Source of the DNA: Gymnogyps californianus
Lineage: Eukaryota > Chordata > Aves > Accipitriformes > Cathartidae
Direction: 5' to 3'
Assembly: GCF_018139145.2 (NCBI RefSeq)
Contig: NC_059478.1
Coordinates: 28,179,001-28,243,000, forward strand
DNA length: 64,000 bases
A program made the translations under genes and the position numbers. Below are positions 14,206 to 27,645 of this stretch, in pieces. The notes beneath the pieces were generated by a model that searched no databases, was not told the origin of the DNA, and saw only the letters and a list, made by a program, of their open reading frames with translations. Each line of letters starts with the position of its first letter. The first letter of the stretch is position 1.

Positions 14206-14770
14206 TGTAGTCTTCTGCTGACACCTAACATTTAAAACATATCCTGCGGAATAATACACGCTTTATCACCCTGTCATACCTTACATTGAAAAGTTTTACT
14301 TTCAATATACTGCAAATACTGCAACTGACATGCGTCATTTATTTCCACTTGAGCCAATTAAAGAACAATGATTGGAAAAGCACTCTCATTAAATGATTTA
14401 CATTTGGACTACAAAGCTGGGCAAATCTGGAGTTCTGTGATAACCTCGTTTCAGTATTTTTAAGGGACTGATAGAGAGAAGTGAAACAATACCGAACAGA
14501 TTAGGGCATTATCTATCCAATTAAGAAAGAGAAAGAAACACTCAACTCCTGAATGATTTGGCCAGTAATGTATTTGTGCACACCTGGTTTTTTCTTTGTT
14601 ATTACAAAGCAATGACTTGTACCTATAATGCTTTATCTGGGTAAATATTGAAGCACTTTACTCAGTAATGGTTCAATCTCATTTCAGTAAACTAGCTGCT
14701 ATACCCCTCCTTAAAGGCAGGAGGCGATAGGTATGAGGAACTTTAAAGGTAAACATAGTCACATCTTTTG

Positions 14771-14856
14771 TGGGCCTGGACCCAGTGGTCCAGTCTTGCT
14801 GCCTATCAGTACAAGGGAATTTTGTTACTGACTTCAACGGGAACAGGAGTGGACCA
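14771..14856. repeat. Short palindromic sauropsid repeat (MITE-like), degraded
   Basis: The right half contains ttactgacttcaacggg followed by aacaggagtggacc, a decayed version of the 'ttgacttcaatgggagcaggatcaggcc' pattern very common in crocodilian, turtle and bird DNA. The left end, gggcctggaccc, is a rough inverted match to the right end. I infer a short non-autonomous DNA element. No target-site duplication is evident. Confidence 0.4.
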
Positions 14857-15184
14857 ATGGGCTACAAACCACTCTCCCAGAACTGTAATGAAACACGGAC
14901 ACAAGACACTCATTGATCAGAGTGCATTACTACGTTGACTAGTGGAAGAACTGTCAGCTGGCATTCAAAAAGAAATTTCCAAGCAGAAATTTAAGAGACA
15001 GTGTTAAGTGGAAGTTGGTTATCCAAAGTTTAGATGCTATCAGTAGATTTCAAGTTAACTGATTCAGATGCACAGAATTACAGCAGAACAGAAAGTTACC
15101 TGTTGCATCTGGATATGCCAGAGTACCTTAGAGCATATTTCAGCTTTAACCAAGAAATTTATGAAGACTTTGTGGATGAAGAAT

Positions 15185-15390
15185 GGGTCTGAGAAACAAC
15201 TTAGTCTTTATACTATCTTCCTTTGTGACCATGGGAAAGGCATTCATCTTATTTACTCCATCTTTAAAATCAGGCTAAATATATATTATTCATCTTCAAG
15301 CAGGGCTGAGTTATTGATGACAATGGCTGTGTAACTGCTCGCCATTATTTATTATTATCAGAAGTGAAAGCTTTGCAATGGATCAGATAA
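15185..15390 (+). repeat. MIR/CORE-SINE-like fragment
   Basis: The series ctttgtgaccatgggaaagg, atttactccatctttaaaat, attattcatctt, gagttattgatgac and gtgaaagctttgcaatgg follows the order of the MIR core and tail (tgtgaccttgggcaagt, cctcatctgtaaaatgggg, gttgtgaggatt, gtaaagcgctttg). It is strongly diverged, without a recognisable tRNA-like head or target duplication. An RNA-gene reading is not supported. Confidence 0.4.
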
Positions 15391-16154
15391 TAAAACAAAA
15401 TCTAATCATTTCTGTTTATCAGTGAGCCAAGCTAAACTGAACTTGATTTTGTTGTAACAGAACTAACATATCTGTGCCTTCCTTTTCTTTCTCTCTTTGG
15501 TAATCCAATGATTGCGCCCTCCTACACTTAGAAAAGCTATTGAGAAAAAGAATGCACAGAAAGTTTGCCATGGAAATCTATTGGACTGTAAACCTGGAGT
15601 TCCAGTGTCTTACGAGCTTAAATTTCTTTCATGTACTACAAAAGAGATTTTGAAAGCCGAAATAAATAGCTAATCAGCCTGACACCTTTTAAACATCATT
15701 CTTATTCCCAGAACAGTAACTTTATGGTGTTGAAACCTGTATAACCCATCTGCAACCTGTTCACAGTGAACCAGAGATAAATCACACTGACACCACCAAA
15801 ATCTTCATTCCATGCTTTGCAATTTGCAGGGGCAACGGATGCAGGTCCTGGAAAGAACTGAGGCATTAGCAGCTAGAAGGAAACACAGAGGACTTGTGCC
15901 CGGTTGCCAGTCAGAGGGCCAAACATCTCCAGGCCAGAGTATTTTACCTTGTGCTCTAGAAAGCTGAGATAAAAGAATTGAAATTGCACATTTCACAATG
16001 TTTTTAAATAAAATACCGTTCACTTTCTGAGGTAGGAAGATCATTTAAGAGGGTGCATTACTGCAGAACTCATGAGCACAAACATTTCTGGGCTAACCTG
16101 TTCTTGTTTAATGGAAAATAGACTGGCATCATCAAATCATGTGCTATTCTTTAT

Positions 16155-16215
16155 CAGGGATCTCCCATTGAAATCAGTGCAACTCCCTTCTCATTTCCCT
16201 TCAACCCAGGGGCTA
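16155..16215. repeat. Fragment of a sauropsid palindromic repeat
   Basis: The segment atctcccattgaaatcagtg followed by caactccctt matches the pattern 'ctcccattgaagtcagtgggagtt' found in many short palindromic repeats of sauropsid genomes. Only about 60 bases can be aligned by eye, so it is a remnant. Confidence 0.3.
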
Positions 16216-18239
16216 AACTGTTGCTACTAACTTGTGTCTACATAAATTACACAGAGGAAGCAGAAGGTTGAAGCAAGAGTGTGAAAGATCTCTTGACTGT
16301 GTTTGTTACAAATTCATACACACACCGATAGTAATGTGAAGCATTTATGTTCACATAGAATTAATGCTTAGAGCTTTTAAATAGTTATTGTTTGCCAACA
16401 CAGTTTATATTTTTTCACTTGCCCTAATTATAATCAAAATAGCCCATGGATCTTCAGTGATAGGTAAGATCTACAAAGCAAAGGCTACTGAAGAAATACC
16501 ATGATTTGGCATATTAAATTATTTATGCAAGCTAAGAAAAAATAAATAATTTTGCTCTTTTTGGATGAATGTCACTAATGGAAGTGTAACTCACAACATC
16601 TTGGCTACTTACATGAATGATTAATTAAACGAAAAAATAGTTAATCAAGATAAACTTCTGCACCTAGCTAACAGAGGACAGAAAGTTTATCATGTCTAAA
16701 TATGTTTCTCATACATTTACTGCAAATTAGTTTTTGAAAGTGAATTTCAAGGTCTACTGACTCTGAGGTTCACTAACTCAGTTTTCATTAAGTTTTCACA
16801 AATGATCTACTGTAGCATTATTCTTTTATAGTGGTGCAGATTTAAGGCCCACTATGAAAAGCAATTATACTGTCAGAAAAGTGTATTTTGACTTATTAAA
16901 AAATTGAAAGGTTTCATAAAACTATTTATTTTGGTGTTCATTGGGAGTGCATGTTGACAGTGTTATGGAAGAAAGCATTTTTCGGGGGCGTATCTCTCAG
17001 CCTCTTCTCATCACACCTTCTTGTTGAAAACTTGAGACAACCTTACTTAGCAGATATGTTACAAACCTGTGTAGGCAATAAATACAAGGGACTTTGTGAT
17101 TCTGCCCTGCAACTGGCCAGCTGAATTTATTTTGCTAGATCTGTATTATAGTAATGATGCACACGCGTTAAAGTATAATAATTTTGTTTTAGTAAATACT
17201 GAAGATGTTTAAAAGGAAACCTAGATATTAGGCAGCCTGATGAGTTACATGACTCATGTCAAGAAACAATTTTGTCCAAATTTTGTGGATCACTTGTTTC
17301 AACCTGCATTGCATTAACTTTTTCCTATTACCTCATTAGCTCCCAGAGTTTTGGTTTTATATCCTATTTGAGCACTATTCATCTAAATAACTATGACTCA
17401 GAGAATAACCATAATGCTGTCTTGTGGTAAAGGACTGAGGAAAGCTTAAAATATGAGCAAAGGATTTACCCTTCAATTGTTACATGTAATCTAGGAATAA
17501 ATTCAGCTGTTTGCCTCTTGACTTCCTTTTCAGAGCAAGTGACTAAGAAGTATTTAAGGAATGGACAAAAAATGAGTGATAATTGATTCAACTTGACCCT
17601 CGATCTTGTTACACAAAAGCCATTGTAGGAGATACAAGAGGAAGAGGCGATGAAATTGCTCCTTAGAACAGAGCTACCTCTAGAAGACAATGCTTACACT
17701 GGTGTCAGCAACTAAGTTTTTCTTGCCTCTAAAAAAAATAACAACATGTAATTTCTTTTTTATCCATTTCAATTAGGTTACTTCAATTATTGTGTGTATT
17801 CATCATAAAAAATGAGAACTCCCAAATCTAACCTTTTTTCCTAGCCTCTGCCAATTGTGTAATCATGTAGAGTGACATGAAGCTCCAGGAACTACCAGAA
17901 AGGAGTCATGCACTCGGATGGTTTTCTTTCCAGGAATCACATGATGGCCAAAACAGAAAACAGCAGGTCAGTCTAAGATGCGTGTGGATGCTAATGCAAG
18001 ACTTACAGGAAATAAGCAGGAGGAATAAGAAGTCTTAGTCAACTAATAGAAACCTCACCAAATAGCTTTTTTAAGCAGCAAGACTAGGAGAAATTATGCA
18101 TAGGAAGGCTAGCTGGGGTCTGATTATGACCTACAGGAAAGAAGAGAGCAGTGAAAGGGGACATTGATCAGTTAACAAGTTTTGAGAAGGGAAAGGCAGA
18201 GAAGAGTAAAATAAAGACCAAGGCCTACTTTCAACACCA

Positions 18240-18712
18240 ATAACTTCAGTGAACTGCAGGGCTAGATAACATAGAAAGCAAGTGTAAAGAGGAAAGACAT
18301 TCAAGATAGTTGAAAAACTATTTAGGACACAAGTACAATTTATCCCAGCATGAAAGAAGTATGCTCATTTTAGTAAGAGACAAACTTGGTGAAATCATGA
18401 GCACTTCAATGACCTAAAACACAGTAAGAAATGGTACAGAACATGAAAAGTATACCAGATTACAAAAGGTAATAAGTGGACTATGGAGAATGGAAAGAAA
18501 CAAACAAACAAGAAGGCCAGGACACAAAGTGAGATACACCAAGGCAGGTCCGGAAAGCTCTATACAAAAACATTCTCTAACTTCATTAACAGTAGAAATA
18601 GACCAACACTGTCCACTACTGCATACAGAAGAAAAACTAGCAGCAAACACTAAGACTGCTGAAGTATTTAAAACCATATTGTTCCAGCCTTCCTTAAAAA
18701 GATAAATTATCA
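18240..18712 (+). mobile_element. CR1 LINE fragment (5' part of the reverse-transcriptase ORF region)
   Basis: Successive blocks match the remembered sauropsid CR1 consensus upstream of the reverse transcriptase: a 'cccagcatgaaagaag' stretch, 'acacagtaagaaatgg', 'aggccaggacacaaagtgag' plus 'atacacc', and 'gctgaagtatttaa'. They occur in the right order on the plus strand. Divergence is high, with stops and indels in every frame, so it is a dead copy. The 5' boundary is vague; sequence from about 18060 may also belong. It runs opposite to AGBL4. Confidence 0.55.
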
Positions 18713-21441
18713 TAAGAAAGTTGTGTTCAGAAAGCAAGCTACATAGACCTTTGACTTCCCTCACTTAGTATAGATCTTAGGCTCCTGCACACAGTTTTAA
18801 TATGCTAAATGCAGCACAAGACCAGGAGGGTAGTATCAAAAGTCATAATGTTATTCTTACCAAATAAATACATTTACAATACCATAGTAAGGTTTTCATT
18901 TTACCCTATAGCCACTTGCAAAAAAATGGCTGCCATACCGTAAGCATAGAAAAAAATTCTATTTGATCGTGAAGATGTGCTGTGTGGTAGACACTGGCCC
19001 TACCAGCTACCGGTTAAATGCTGACATATTGAGATTTCGCTATTGTTATTGATTTTCCTTAATTACATTGATCCTAGAGGTTATGCACTGTTATTGTTTA
19101 AGCTATAAATACTCATTACATCCATTAGGATCTTTACTTCGAGAAGTAGAGGAGAAGCTGTATAATAACTACACAAAAAAGTTTTCGTTATAACTTATGG
19201 TACTAGAAACAAATTGTCAATAGGATCCAGTTCTTACATGCTAGTAATAAGAGTTTTTTCATCAACAGGGTTAACTACTAATTAAGCTTCCAATCTTGTA
19301 AGTCTATGAGCATACTTTCTGTAAGTGTATTGATACTATAGCATACAAGAAGAGGGACTTATTTTCCTTATTCTAAAAACTAAGAGGCTATTCCCCTTTT
19401 GACAGATTTACAAAACCCTTCATATTTTTAATAGTTCTACGTCTAAGATCTTGCACTGCAAACAACCTAATTAGGGCTAAAGGAACAGAGACAGATTTAA
19501 ATAAGTTAGGGTGAATTCTTTGTAATTAACTTTCCATGAGTTCTGCGTGAGTTTTCCCAGTGCAGAGATGTGGCTTTCTCTCAGCTCTTCCTTTCTATGT
19601 TGTCTGTTCCTCCAATGGCTATAGATTATTTCTTGTTCTGCAGCTGAAATAGCACAGCTTCAAAAGCTGTGACTAACATCATTTAAACCATTATCATTTT
19701 TTACCAACCTATTATTAAACAAATTGATTTCCCCCCAGCCACTATGATAAAGAAAATCATTCATTCATTTTGTGTGTTCTTGGCAACGTATGTTTCTTCT
19801 TTAAATCACATAATGGCAAGAATTAGGAAAAATGATCATTTATCTGATGTCAGAAAGTTGGGCAAAGCTATTACATTTGTCATCATGTAAGAAGCTGCCA
19901 TTACATTAGGCCAGTTTTTGCAACTAATATTTTTTTATTCATTCACTACTCAAAAAATTATAATTGTCTTTGAACCTTTTTAATTGTCCCACTGAAAAGA
20001 ACACATGGTGAAAAAAATAAGATTTAGATTGTATCTGATATGACTTTATTAGCATGTTGGAAGAACTTGAAATATGGAAAAATCTTGGTTTAAAATAACC
20101 TCTTATTTCCGTTCCTCCTAGCAAAAACTTTTCTAGATATCTTTTTCGTACACTTCCTATGTGTTTTGAAGACTGGAAATGTTAGCAAGATCTTTAAAAC
20201 ATTTTTACTTCTCTGTCCACCCTAAAATCTAAAGCACTTGTCCCATGAGCTAGAACGTAACAAGTAACCAATTGGGTCATATTCATTATAGAAAACTAAA
20301 AAATATGTATCTGTCTACAGAGAGTAGCTTTTATGATACCAAATATTTATGGCATAGAGACTGAATGATTTGCCAGGTCCCATGCTCCATGGTCCCACAG
20401 TCCTTTTCATCTCCGTATTGCATGGTTTGCCTATGCAGTAGGACTTAAGTGAAAAGGATGATGGCGTTTGCGCCAACCATGAAGCCTGCATATCTCCACA
20501 AAAGTCTTTTGTAAAAGGATATAGAAAGCAATACAATGACATCTGTGATGAATCAAGGTGGTCATGTGAGAAATACCAAGCTCAGCACACATTCCGGTAA
20601 GAAACAGCTGAGATGTGTTCCCATTTAATAGAACTACTTCTCTTGTTAGCAGAATAAACAAAGTTTGTATTTATTCAGAGGGTAGTTATATAAAATCATT
20701 TAATGTGAGTGCCTGCTAGCAGAGTCTGAAGCTAGAGAAAGCCAGCCAATCCTGTTCATTTTCCTGACAGATGGTATAAAGCGGTGTTTAAGGCACTGGT
20801 GGGAAAATCAAGAGAGAGATTTTACTCCTGGATTCCCCATGGTGCTGCAGTACAGCCTGTAAAGCCAGCTCACTATTCTGTGCCTCTGTTTACCTTTTCC
20901 CCTTTCCACATTTTAGAGGAAAGCTGGTCTCCCTGCGTGCATTCATGCAACGCCTGCATGAAAAGGCCCCAGCACCAGTGGGAGCACTAAACAGTGTCCC
21001 AGTATCAGCAGTGCTATTAGTTTTATATAAACTTCTTATTCACTCTATAAAAGCACTACAGTGTACCAACAGTATTTATTAAGAAAGGCAGCCTGGTAGA
21101 GATTTTCTCTCTGGAGCGCTGTTTTGCTATATAGTATGTAAGACCTTTAAGTTCACTGAAAGGGTTATCTGAATTCCATGGCTAGTAAATGAGTGAGTTT
21201 TTTGGCAATAAATTCATGCAAAGCCAGGGCTGCTGAACTTCAACAGCTGACATGGGCTTCTGCAGGTGCGAAACCACAGATGGTTACATGTCATTACTGC
21301 CACAGAAGTGCTACTGAATTCACTAACATTTGCCAGGCTGTGCAGAATACTGTACACACAATATGCTATAGAATTCAGGCAGCCCTGGACACCATATATT
21401 CGGGATACTCCACTGTGTTCAGTGTAATTAGCAAATAGTTA

Positions 21442-21466
21442 TAATGTAGGTGTAGGTCCTACATTA
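21442..21466. repeat. Short perfect inverted repeat
   Basis: taatgtagg (21442-21450) and cctacatta (21458-21466) form nine perfect pairs around a seven-base spacer that repeats part of the arm (tgtaggt). Function unknown. Confidence 0.5.
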
Positions 21467-22982
21467 ACGTCCATATCTTTGTACTTCAGATGTCACCCTG
21501 TCCTTTTAAAGAGGATTACAATTCACACTTGAGAGGACCTCGTTCTATGCAAAACACGTGGCGAGGTCAAAATAGACATAGATAAAGCTTTAGTCTCAAA
21601 CATGGTCTTCCTGACACTATGTAGTTAAGGATGAGAGTTTGGCCAATCACCAATGCCAATTTTGTCCTTGCTTTCCCTCCTCCTGCCACAGGAAACAAGC
21701 CTCAGGCTGCTGCAGGCAGTTCATACGCTGGGAGAGAGCAGGTTCAGTAATTTGGAACCAATTATTTTGCAAGGGAATGGGCTGTGATCCTTCTTACCCT
21801 CCACAGAAAATAACATAGAAACCAACGAGACCTCATGTTTGTACAGTCAGCTCACACCTTCCAATTGATTTAAGTTCTCATTTTTCTGCCTCACTTTAAG
21901 AGGAATTTTTTATATTGAAATTGCACTCAGGGTAATAACCAATTTACAACTTTTTTCACATTCCTACTGCAGCCAAATAGATTGTGATCAGAAGTGTTTT
22001 AAAACCACAATTCTACTAATGTTATCTACTTGACAAATTGCCCATAATACGTGAGAAAACCAAACAAAGTTATAATAATCCAGACTTCAGAGAACAAAAG
22101 TATCAGCAATGGCTCATTTTGTAGTTTATTTTGCTTCTACTCAGATACTTAGATCCTTAAAATAGAACAGAGATGAAGGACAAAGAAATACTGAGAAGTC
22201 ACTCTGTTACTTAACAGGAGCTTTACAGATTGACCACTAAGTTGCAGGCGTCCAGAGGGCAAAATCTGGTCTTTATGTATTTTCTGAGATAGAGAACACT
22301 TTCTGTAATGGGAGATTATATACAGTGGTGAGACGTTGGAGTTTTTTTTCCAAAAGATAGTGGAGAATAAGTATCTACAGGCTAAGAATTCTCCTTTGCT
22401 AACCTGTCTAAAATACAATAATTACATGACAGAGTAAAAGTGATACTGTGCCAACAGAAATCCATGGCAGCTAATCACACTGCTGTATGGTTGACCACGT
22501 ACTTAGTGATATAAACAAATTAATTCCCAAAAGATAGCTAATCCAGCTTTTTGAGCCCCCTAGTAACATTGTGGAGACTGTGCACTAATACCTAACAGCA
22601 TGTACTTTATATCATTTGGTGGCAACTTTTCCATTAACTGGCAACAAAGGACTTTTTTATTTGGATTTAGAAATTCCCAAAGCAAATTTCTGAAGGGCAA
22701 ACTTATATAATGCCATTTAATTTGCAATAATTCCAGATCCCAACAGTATGTGAGCTCCTACTGAAGCCTGTTCCGTTTCCCTTAGCCAGAAATGTGATGG
22801 TTGTAGCAACAGACCAAATTAGAGATGTGCCTGCAATATAAAAAAATTTCAGCCCCTCAGATAAAAGACAAATGGAAAAAAACACAGTGCAAAACAACTT
22901 TTATCACACATTTTGGTTAGACTGGCATCAGATTGAATGAAATGACATACAGTTGTCTGAGTCCTTGAAGCTGCTCTAATTT

Positions 22983-23002
22983 AAAAAAAAAAAAAAAAAA
23001 AA
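22983..23002. repeat. Poly(A) tract (A20)
   Basis: Twenty consecutive A residues. I looked upstream for a retrocopy or SINE body and saw nothing recognisable, so it is recorded as a simple homopolymer. Confidence 0.9.
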
Positions 23003-24198
23003 GGCCAAAATCCCATTGCTTCATTTGCAAAAAACCCTCTATTGGTTCAATGGAGGAAGGATCTGTCTCCACACATTTCACCGTGTACTTCTGAGGGGCA
23101 CAAAAAAATAACTGTCTCACATCACATTCATATAATGATAAGAAATTATTTGCTATCATAAATTCAAATCATTAAAATAAAAAAATCTCATAAGACCTCT
23201 TTCTTCCCTCTAAAATAAATACGTCAAATTTATCTCAGAAGCCACTTTCCCTAAGTGTCCTATTTTCCTTCCACATTATGTGGCAGCATTAGAATACCAT
23301 TATGCTATGGCAATGGATGTTTAAGAACACTTTGATAGTGTTTAAATATTTTTTTCTTTTTACTACTGATTTATTGTACATTCCAAAAATACCCTGGAGC
23401 AAAACATTTGTTTTGGTTTGGAAAAGGAAAAGTGGAAAGTATATTTGCTATATTTATCTCACTGTCAAACGCAAATTTGAACTCAGGCTTCCAAGGTATA
23501 AAAAACAAAACAAAATGAAACAAAACTATATACACCCCTTGCTCCTGTCCTCCTCCTTCATTCTCTATATTGATACAGCGCTTGTATCTCTAGCACCATA
23601 ACCCTTTATTCTTTGAGTTAATTTTTTTCCTGCATGTGGTTATATTGATAAAAATTAAATACCATGTTCTGAAGTCTTTGACTTTCCCTTGCGTATCTTC
23701 ATTCTTTGCAATTTCTGTTGTGGGACCATATCTAACCTCCACATTCTTTTACCATAAGTATGTATGAAATAATGAATATGTGCATAGTTAGTGATAAGTG
23801 ATAAAAACCAGGAGAGGACACCTGGATAAATAATTCTAATTGTGAAGGAAGGTCTACTGACCCACCTATAATTCATTCTGCACCCTGGCAAAGACAAAGG
23901 TGTTTACACAGAGACTGAAATTAGATAAAACTGGTCTGGGAATCCAAGTTAGAACACTAAATCTTTAAAAGGTGGTTATTAGTGATTGTTAAGAAGTCCT
24001 TTTTACTTTAATAACTGTTTCTTAAAGACTGTTGCCTGTATCCCCAGTCTATAGAAGGCTGACAAATACTGGTTAAGAAAAGTAGTGAATTCTTCAGATC
24101 CACTGGTAACTGAATAAACCAAGTAACTAAGTGAACTAGGTAAAACTGGTGAAAATTTTCCAATAGAATGTTTTTCTGATACAAGTTCATATATTTAA

Positions 24199-24213
24199 TT
24201 TTTTTTTTTTTTT
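24199..24213. repeat. Poly(T) tract (T15)
   Basis: Fifteen consecutive T residues followed by ccc. No associated element body was recognised on the minus strand. Confidence 0.9.
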
Positions 24214-27200
24214 CCCATTTTGGTTTAAAGACCAATAGATATCAAAGCCTTAGACCAGTCTGTATATGTCACTAAACTTACCAGTTTAAGAGAAATATGG
24301 AGGATAATTTTGTCTCTTGGGCAGCCAGGATGAATTTAATTGCCCAAATATAGGAATTTAGTGTAACTGCAAGAGCCTCCCACTGCCATTTTGCAAAGGT
24401 GTTAGTCTCCTGTAGATCTCTGCCATATTTGCTAGCCCAATGCGAATGCCTCAGCTACTCAAGGGTATCTAAAAGAGCACTAGGAAACACTTCTGAACAA
24501 TTGAATCTTATCTCAAACAAATCCAACAAACTGGAGTTAAACAAGTGGAAGAAAGATCAAATAGAAGGGCTTGATCTCAGAGATGTTATACACTTTTCAC
24601 TCTGCAAAACCAATAACTGTGTTGGGAAAGTTATCTCATTCAATTTATGATGACTGTAATTCCAGATCCAATAAGCAAATATTTTTCTCACACTTCTAAC
24701 TCCATTTTTTATCTTTGATTATCTTTTACATTGTTTCTAACAGCACTGCTGTATGAGTAGTTCACTGCAAATACCCTCCAAGAGGAAAAGACAAGTCATT
24801 CTGAAGAAGAGTTGTTCTCTTTGGACTAACTTTAACTGGTGTAAACTAACTGACAGTATCTTCCATTTATCACCAGGTCAGAGCATGCACATAAGCAGTT
24901 ACTATGGAGCAGCTCATGCATTGCAAATTAACACCTCTGTTTAAATATCAGTAATTTATTCACATGCTCATTCCCTTAATCTCAGCCAGAGAATTGCAAC
25001 AGACTGCAACAGCCACAGACAGACAAAAATTAGTTAAAAGCTAGCCACATTCATCTATATGATTTACAATATTTTTAAATAATCTTTTGACACCCAAGTC
25101 CTCAGTATTTACAAAACAAAAATTATACATTGCTAAAGAGATGATTAGGAATAAAATCTACTAGTATTTGAACCATTCCGCCACCGTTCAGCTTTCCATG
25201 CACAAAATACATATTGGGGAACGGTGGTAACTACACAAGCTTTTATACTAGAGCAATGCATATGGAGTGTAGCTAAAATGGAACAAAGCCACTTTTTTAG
25301 TAAGAATTCTGTATTAAGTACTCACATCTGCAAACTAGCAGCAATGGCATTTTAACATATGCAATTTATTCTCCTCTCTGAATTCAGCCAGTGGCTCTTT
25401 AGCCGACAGACACCAGTATGAAGCCATGGCTTCATTCCCAGTAAATTCATCTGTCTCAGAGAGCAAAGGAGAAAGTAACATTGGGATTATGCATGAAAAC
25501 CAAGTATGGAAACTTAGCTGAATTGACCAAGAAAGGAAAAATAGCCCAGACATATGGGATGGTGTAGGAAAAGGCGCAGATTCTCCTGTAGGAGCATGGG
25601 ACTGCCAGAACGGCTAAGCATAAACAGCCAGCTGAGAGCAAGAAACAAGTCTGAGAATGAAGGGCAAAACGAGATGGGTAGGAGGAAGAATCCTGATAAC
25701 ACTGAGTTGAAAATGAAGGGATTTGATTTGTTTTAAAAGGAAACTATAATCCAGCTCTTAGACTCAAGGAAGAGGGTAGTAGAAAGTATCAGGCTAGAAA
25801 GACTAAGTTAAGAGCGTGTTTCATGGATTTCAAGGTTGTGCTCTGTCCTTCAAAAAATCCAGAGAAGAGAAGTTTACAGTGCAAGATGCTAAAAATAATT
25901 CTAGATACTAACACAGCAATGCAGATCACATTAACATACAGCTTTGTAAGGAATGGTATATAAATTAGAACTATTTGCAAAGGACTGGAAATAATAAGCT
26001 CATATAGAATGATAAATGTGTGTTATTAATGTTCTGTTGTCTTAATTGCAAGGCTTTTGTTCTCTATTACAGAATGAGAATATTCCCTGCAAAACAATTA
26101 TTCTCCTGATTGTTGGTTAGATTAGCATTTACCACAGGGTTTTATGCTTCACAAAATATTTTTGCTTGCATAAAGAAACCATGAAAGGCAGGCAGATAGC
26201 AAACAGTGAAGTCAAAGAAAACAGATCATGTTTGCTCTGTCTTTCTGCTTTTATTATATAGTTGGTCATACATGGATGGGAGCGCTTCCCACGTAAGGAA
26301 GAAGTGAACAGAGCTCACATGTTCTGTTCAGTGTTTGAAGTGTGGATATTTTGTGTGCTATTCCAGCAAAAAAGACATTTTAAGTAAACCAAATATGGAG
26401 GCATTTTATTTGAGCCTTTCCCTTAGTTTCGAACATCTTTTGACCAAACCTGAAATCTTCTTACTTGTTCACACACTGCCTACTGATAGTGTAATATAAA
26501 CATCATGGAACTGAAAATACAAGTAAATAAATGTTTCTTTAAAGACACTTATGACTCAGCAGGTCACTGTTTTCCAATCACTATTACGAGTCAGAACTCC
26601 GTCTGTGAAATGGTGTTAGAAAGTACAAGACATAATCTTTCATCTGCAATGCAAGAATCATAGTCCTGACTGTTCTTGTAATTAAAGATGCCCAGGCTGT
26701 TTTTGTAATAGGAACATGTCCCAGCCAAACTCCCAGTCTGGTACTTTCTGCCTATCTCAACTCGCTCCTGCAATTTCATTTGGATACAGAATACTGTACG
26801 TCCTGTCCTGAACAGAGAGGTGTGGCTGTGTGTGGCTAAATGGCTGCTATCTTGATTAATGTTTATAAGCTGTTTTGCGATACTTTAGTGAAAGGGACAA
26901 GAGAAATACAAAGGACAGGTACCTAACTTCTACACAGAAGAACCAGATCAGAACAAGCACAGCACTCAAGGAGATATAGAGACAGATTGAGAAAACCACA
27001 CTGTTTATACCAAGGCAACGAATGCAAGTGAAATCTTCCAGCATTATTGACAGTAACACCGAGGTTACGGTATGTGTGCATATCATGTCTTCTTGCTGAT
27101 CGAGATTATCGTTAGTGTTTATTCAATCAATATCAGCGTGTCTGAGGGGACTGAAAAGGCACCAATAAGGACACACACTGTTTAGGGTAAACACAGAGCT

Positions 27201-27574
27201 GATTACAGTGACACCCACTTGATTTGGCAACTAAGATTTAAATGGACTATTTTCAAGATGCTGGTAGTGGCACATGTGATTCACCTGACAATGAGGGAAA
27301 CAGACAGTACCTTCTCCTGGGTTCCCCATTAGTCCTATAACCACAATCCTGGGACACACCATGGGTCTGGCTCAGCTTCTGGCAGACTCCCAAGCCACTG
27401 TAAGCACTGGAAGTATTTAGCGTATAACTACACACAGCAGAATGGAATGGAGGCACGAGCCAGGTAAGTTACCCAGATATTCCTCTCCTACTAGGTATTC
27501 CCAGGCTGCCAAATTGTGCAGCCTAAGAGACTGCAGCCCATCAAAGGATTTGACACAGAGAGTATGTGCCACAG

Positions 27575-27645
27575 AACGATGAAGCACAGAGATGCTCAGA
27601 AGTTGGCTCCAAGGATCTCAGTTGGATACTGAATGTAAACTATAT
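27575..27645 (-). repeat. Possible MIR-like SINE scrap
   Basis: The string gaagcacagagatgctcaga, then agttggctccaaggatctca, resembles the antisense MIR core (gaggcacagagaggttaagtgacttgcccaaggtcaca). Only this short stretch aligns by eye; chance similarity is possible. Confidence 0.25.

Larger units (their letters stand above)
241..14760. other. Intronic stretch without recognised genes
   Basis: AT-rich sequence in which I see no exon, RNA gene or confident interspersed repeat. The longest open frames (for example 4379-4783 plus and 1778-2113 minus) lack known motifs. A moderately GC-rich stretch at about 6000-6230 gives a minus-strand frame that begins with a hydrophobic run, but I cannot support it as a gene. 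Structured items inside are the hairpin at 5692-5755, the (AC)n run at 11291-11304 and a small hairpin at 14181-14205. Confidence 0.55.

Noticed and set aside
20325..20420. Possible antisense MIR-like stretch (gactgaatgatttgccaggt)
   Set aside because: Similarity limited to one short phrase; not enough to call.
20461..20480. E2F-like tttgcgccaa motif (similar ones at 47010 and 62262)
   Set aside because: Single short motifs without CpG context or promoter features; expected by chance.
22700..23002. A20 tract as a tail of a processed pseudogene
   Set aside because: No recognisable gene body upstream, no polyadenylation signal in the right place and no target-site duplication seen.
27455..27470. 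Perfect donor-like caggtaagt on the plus strand
   Set aside because: No paired acceptor, conserved coding frame or exon-like composition; such nine-mers occur by chance in this length of DNA.
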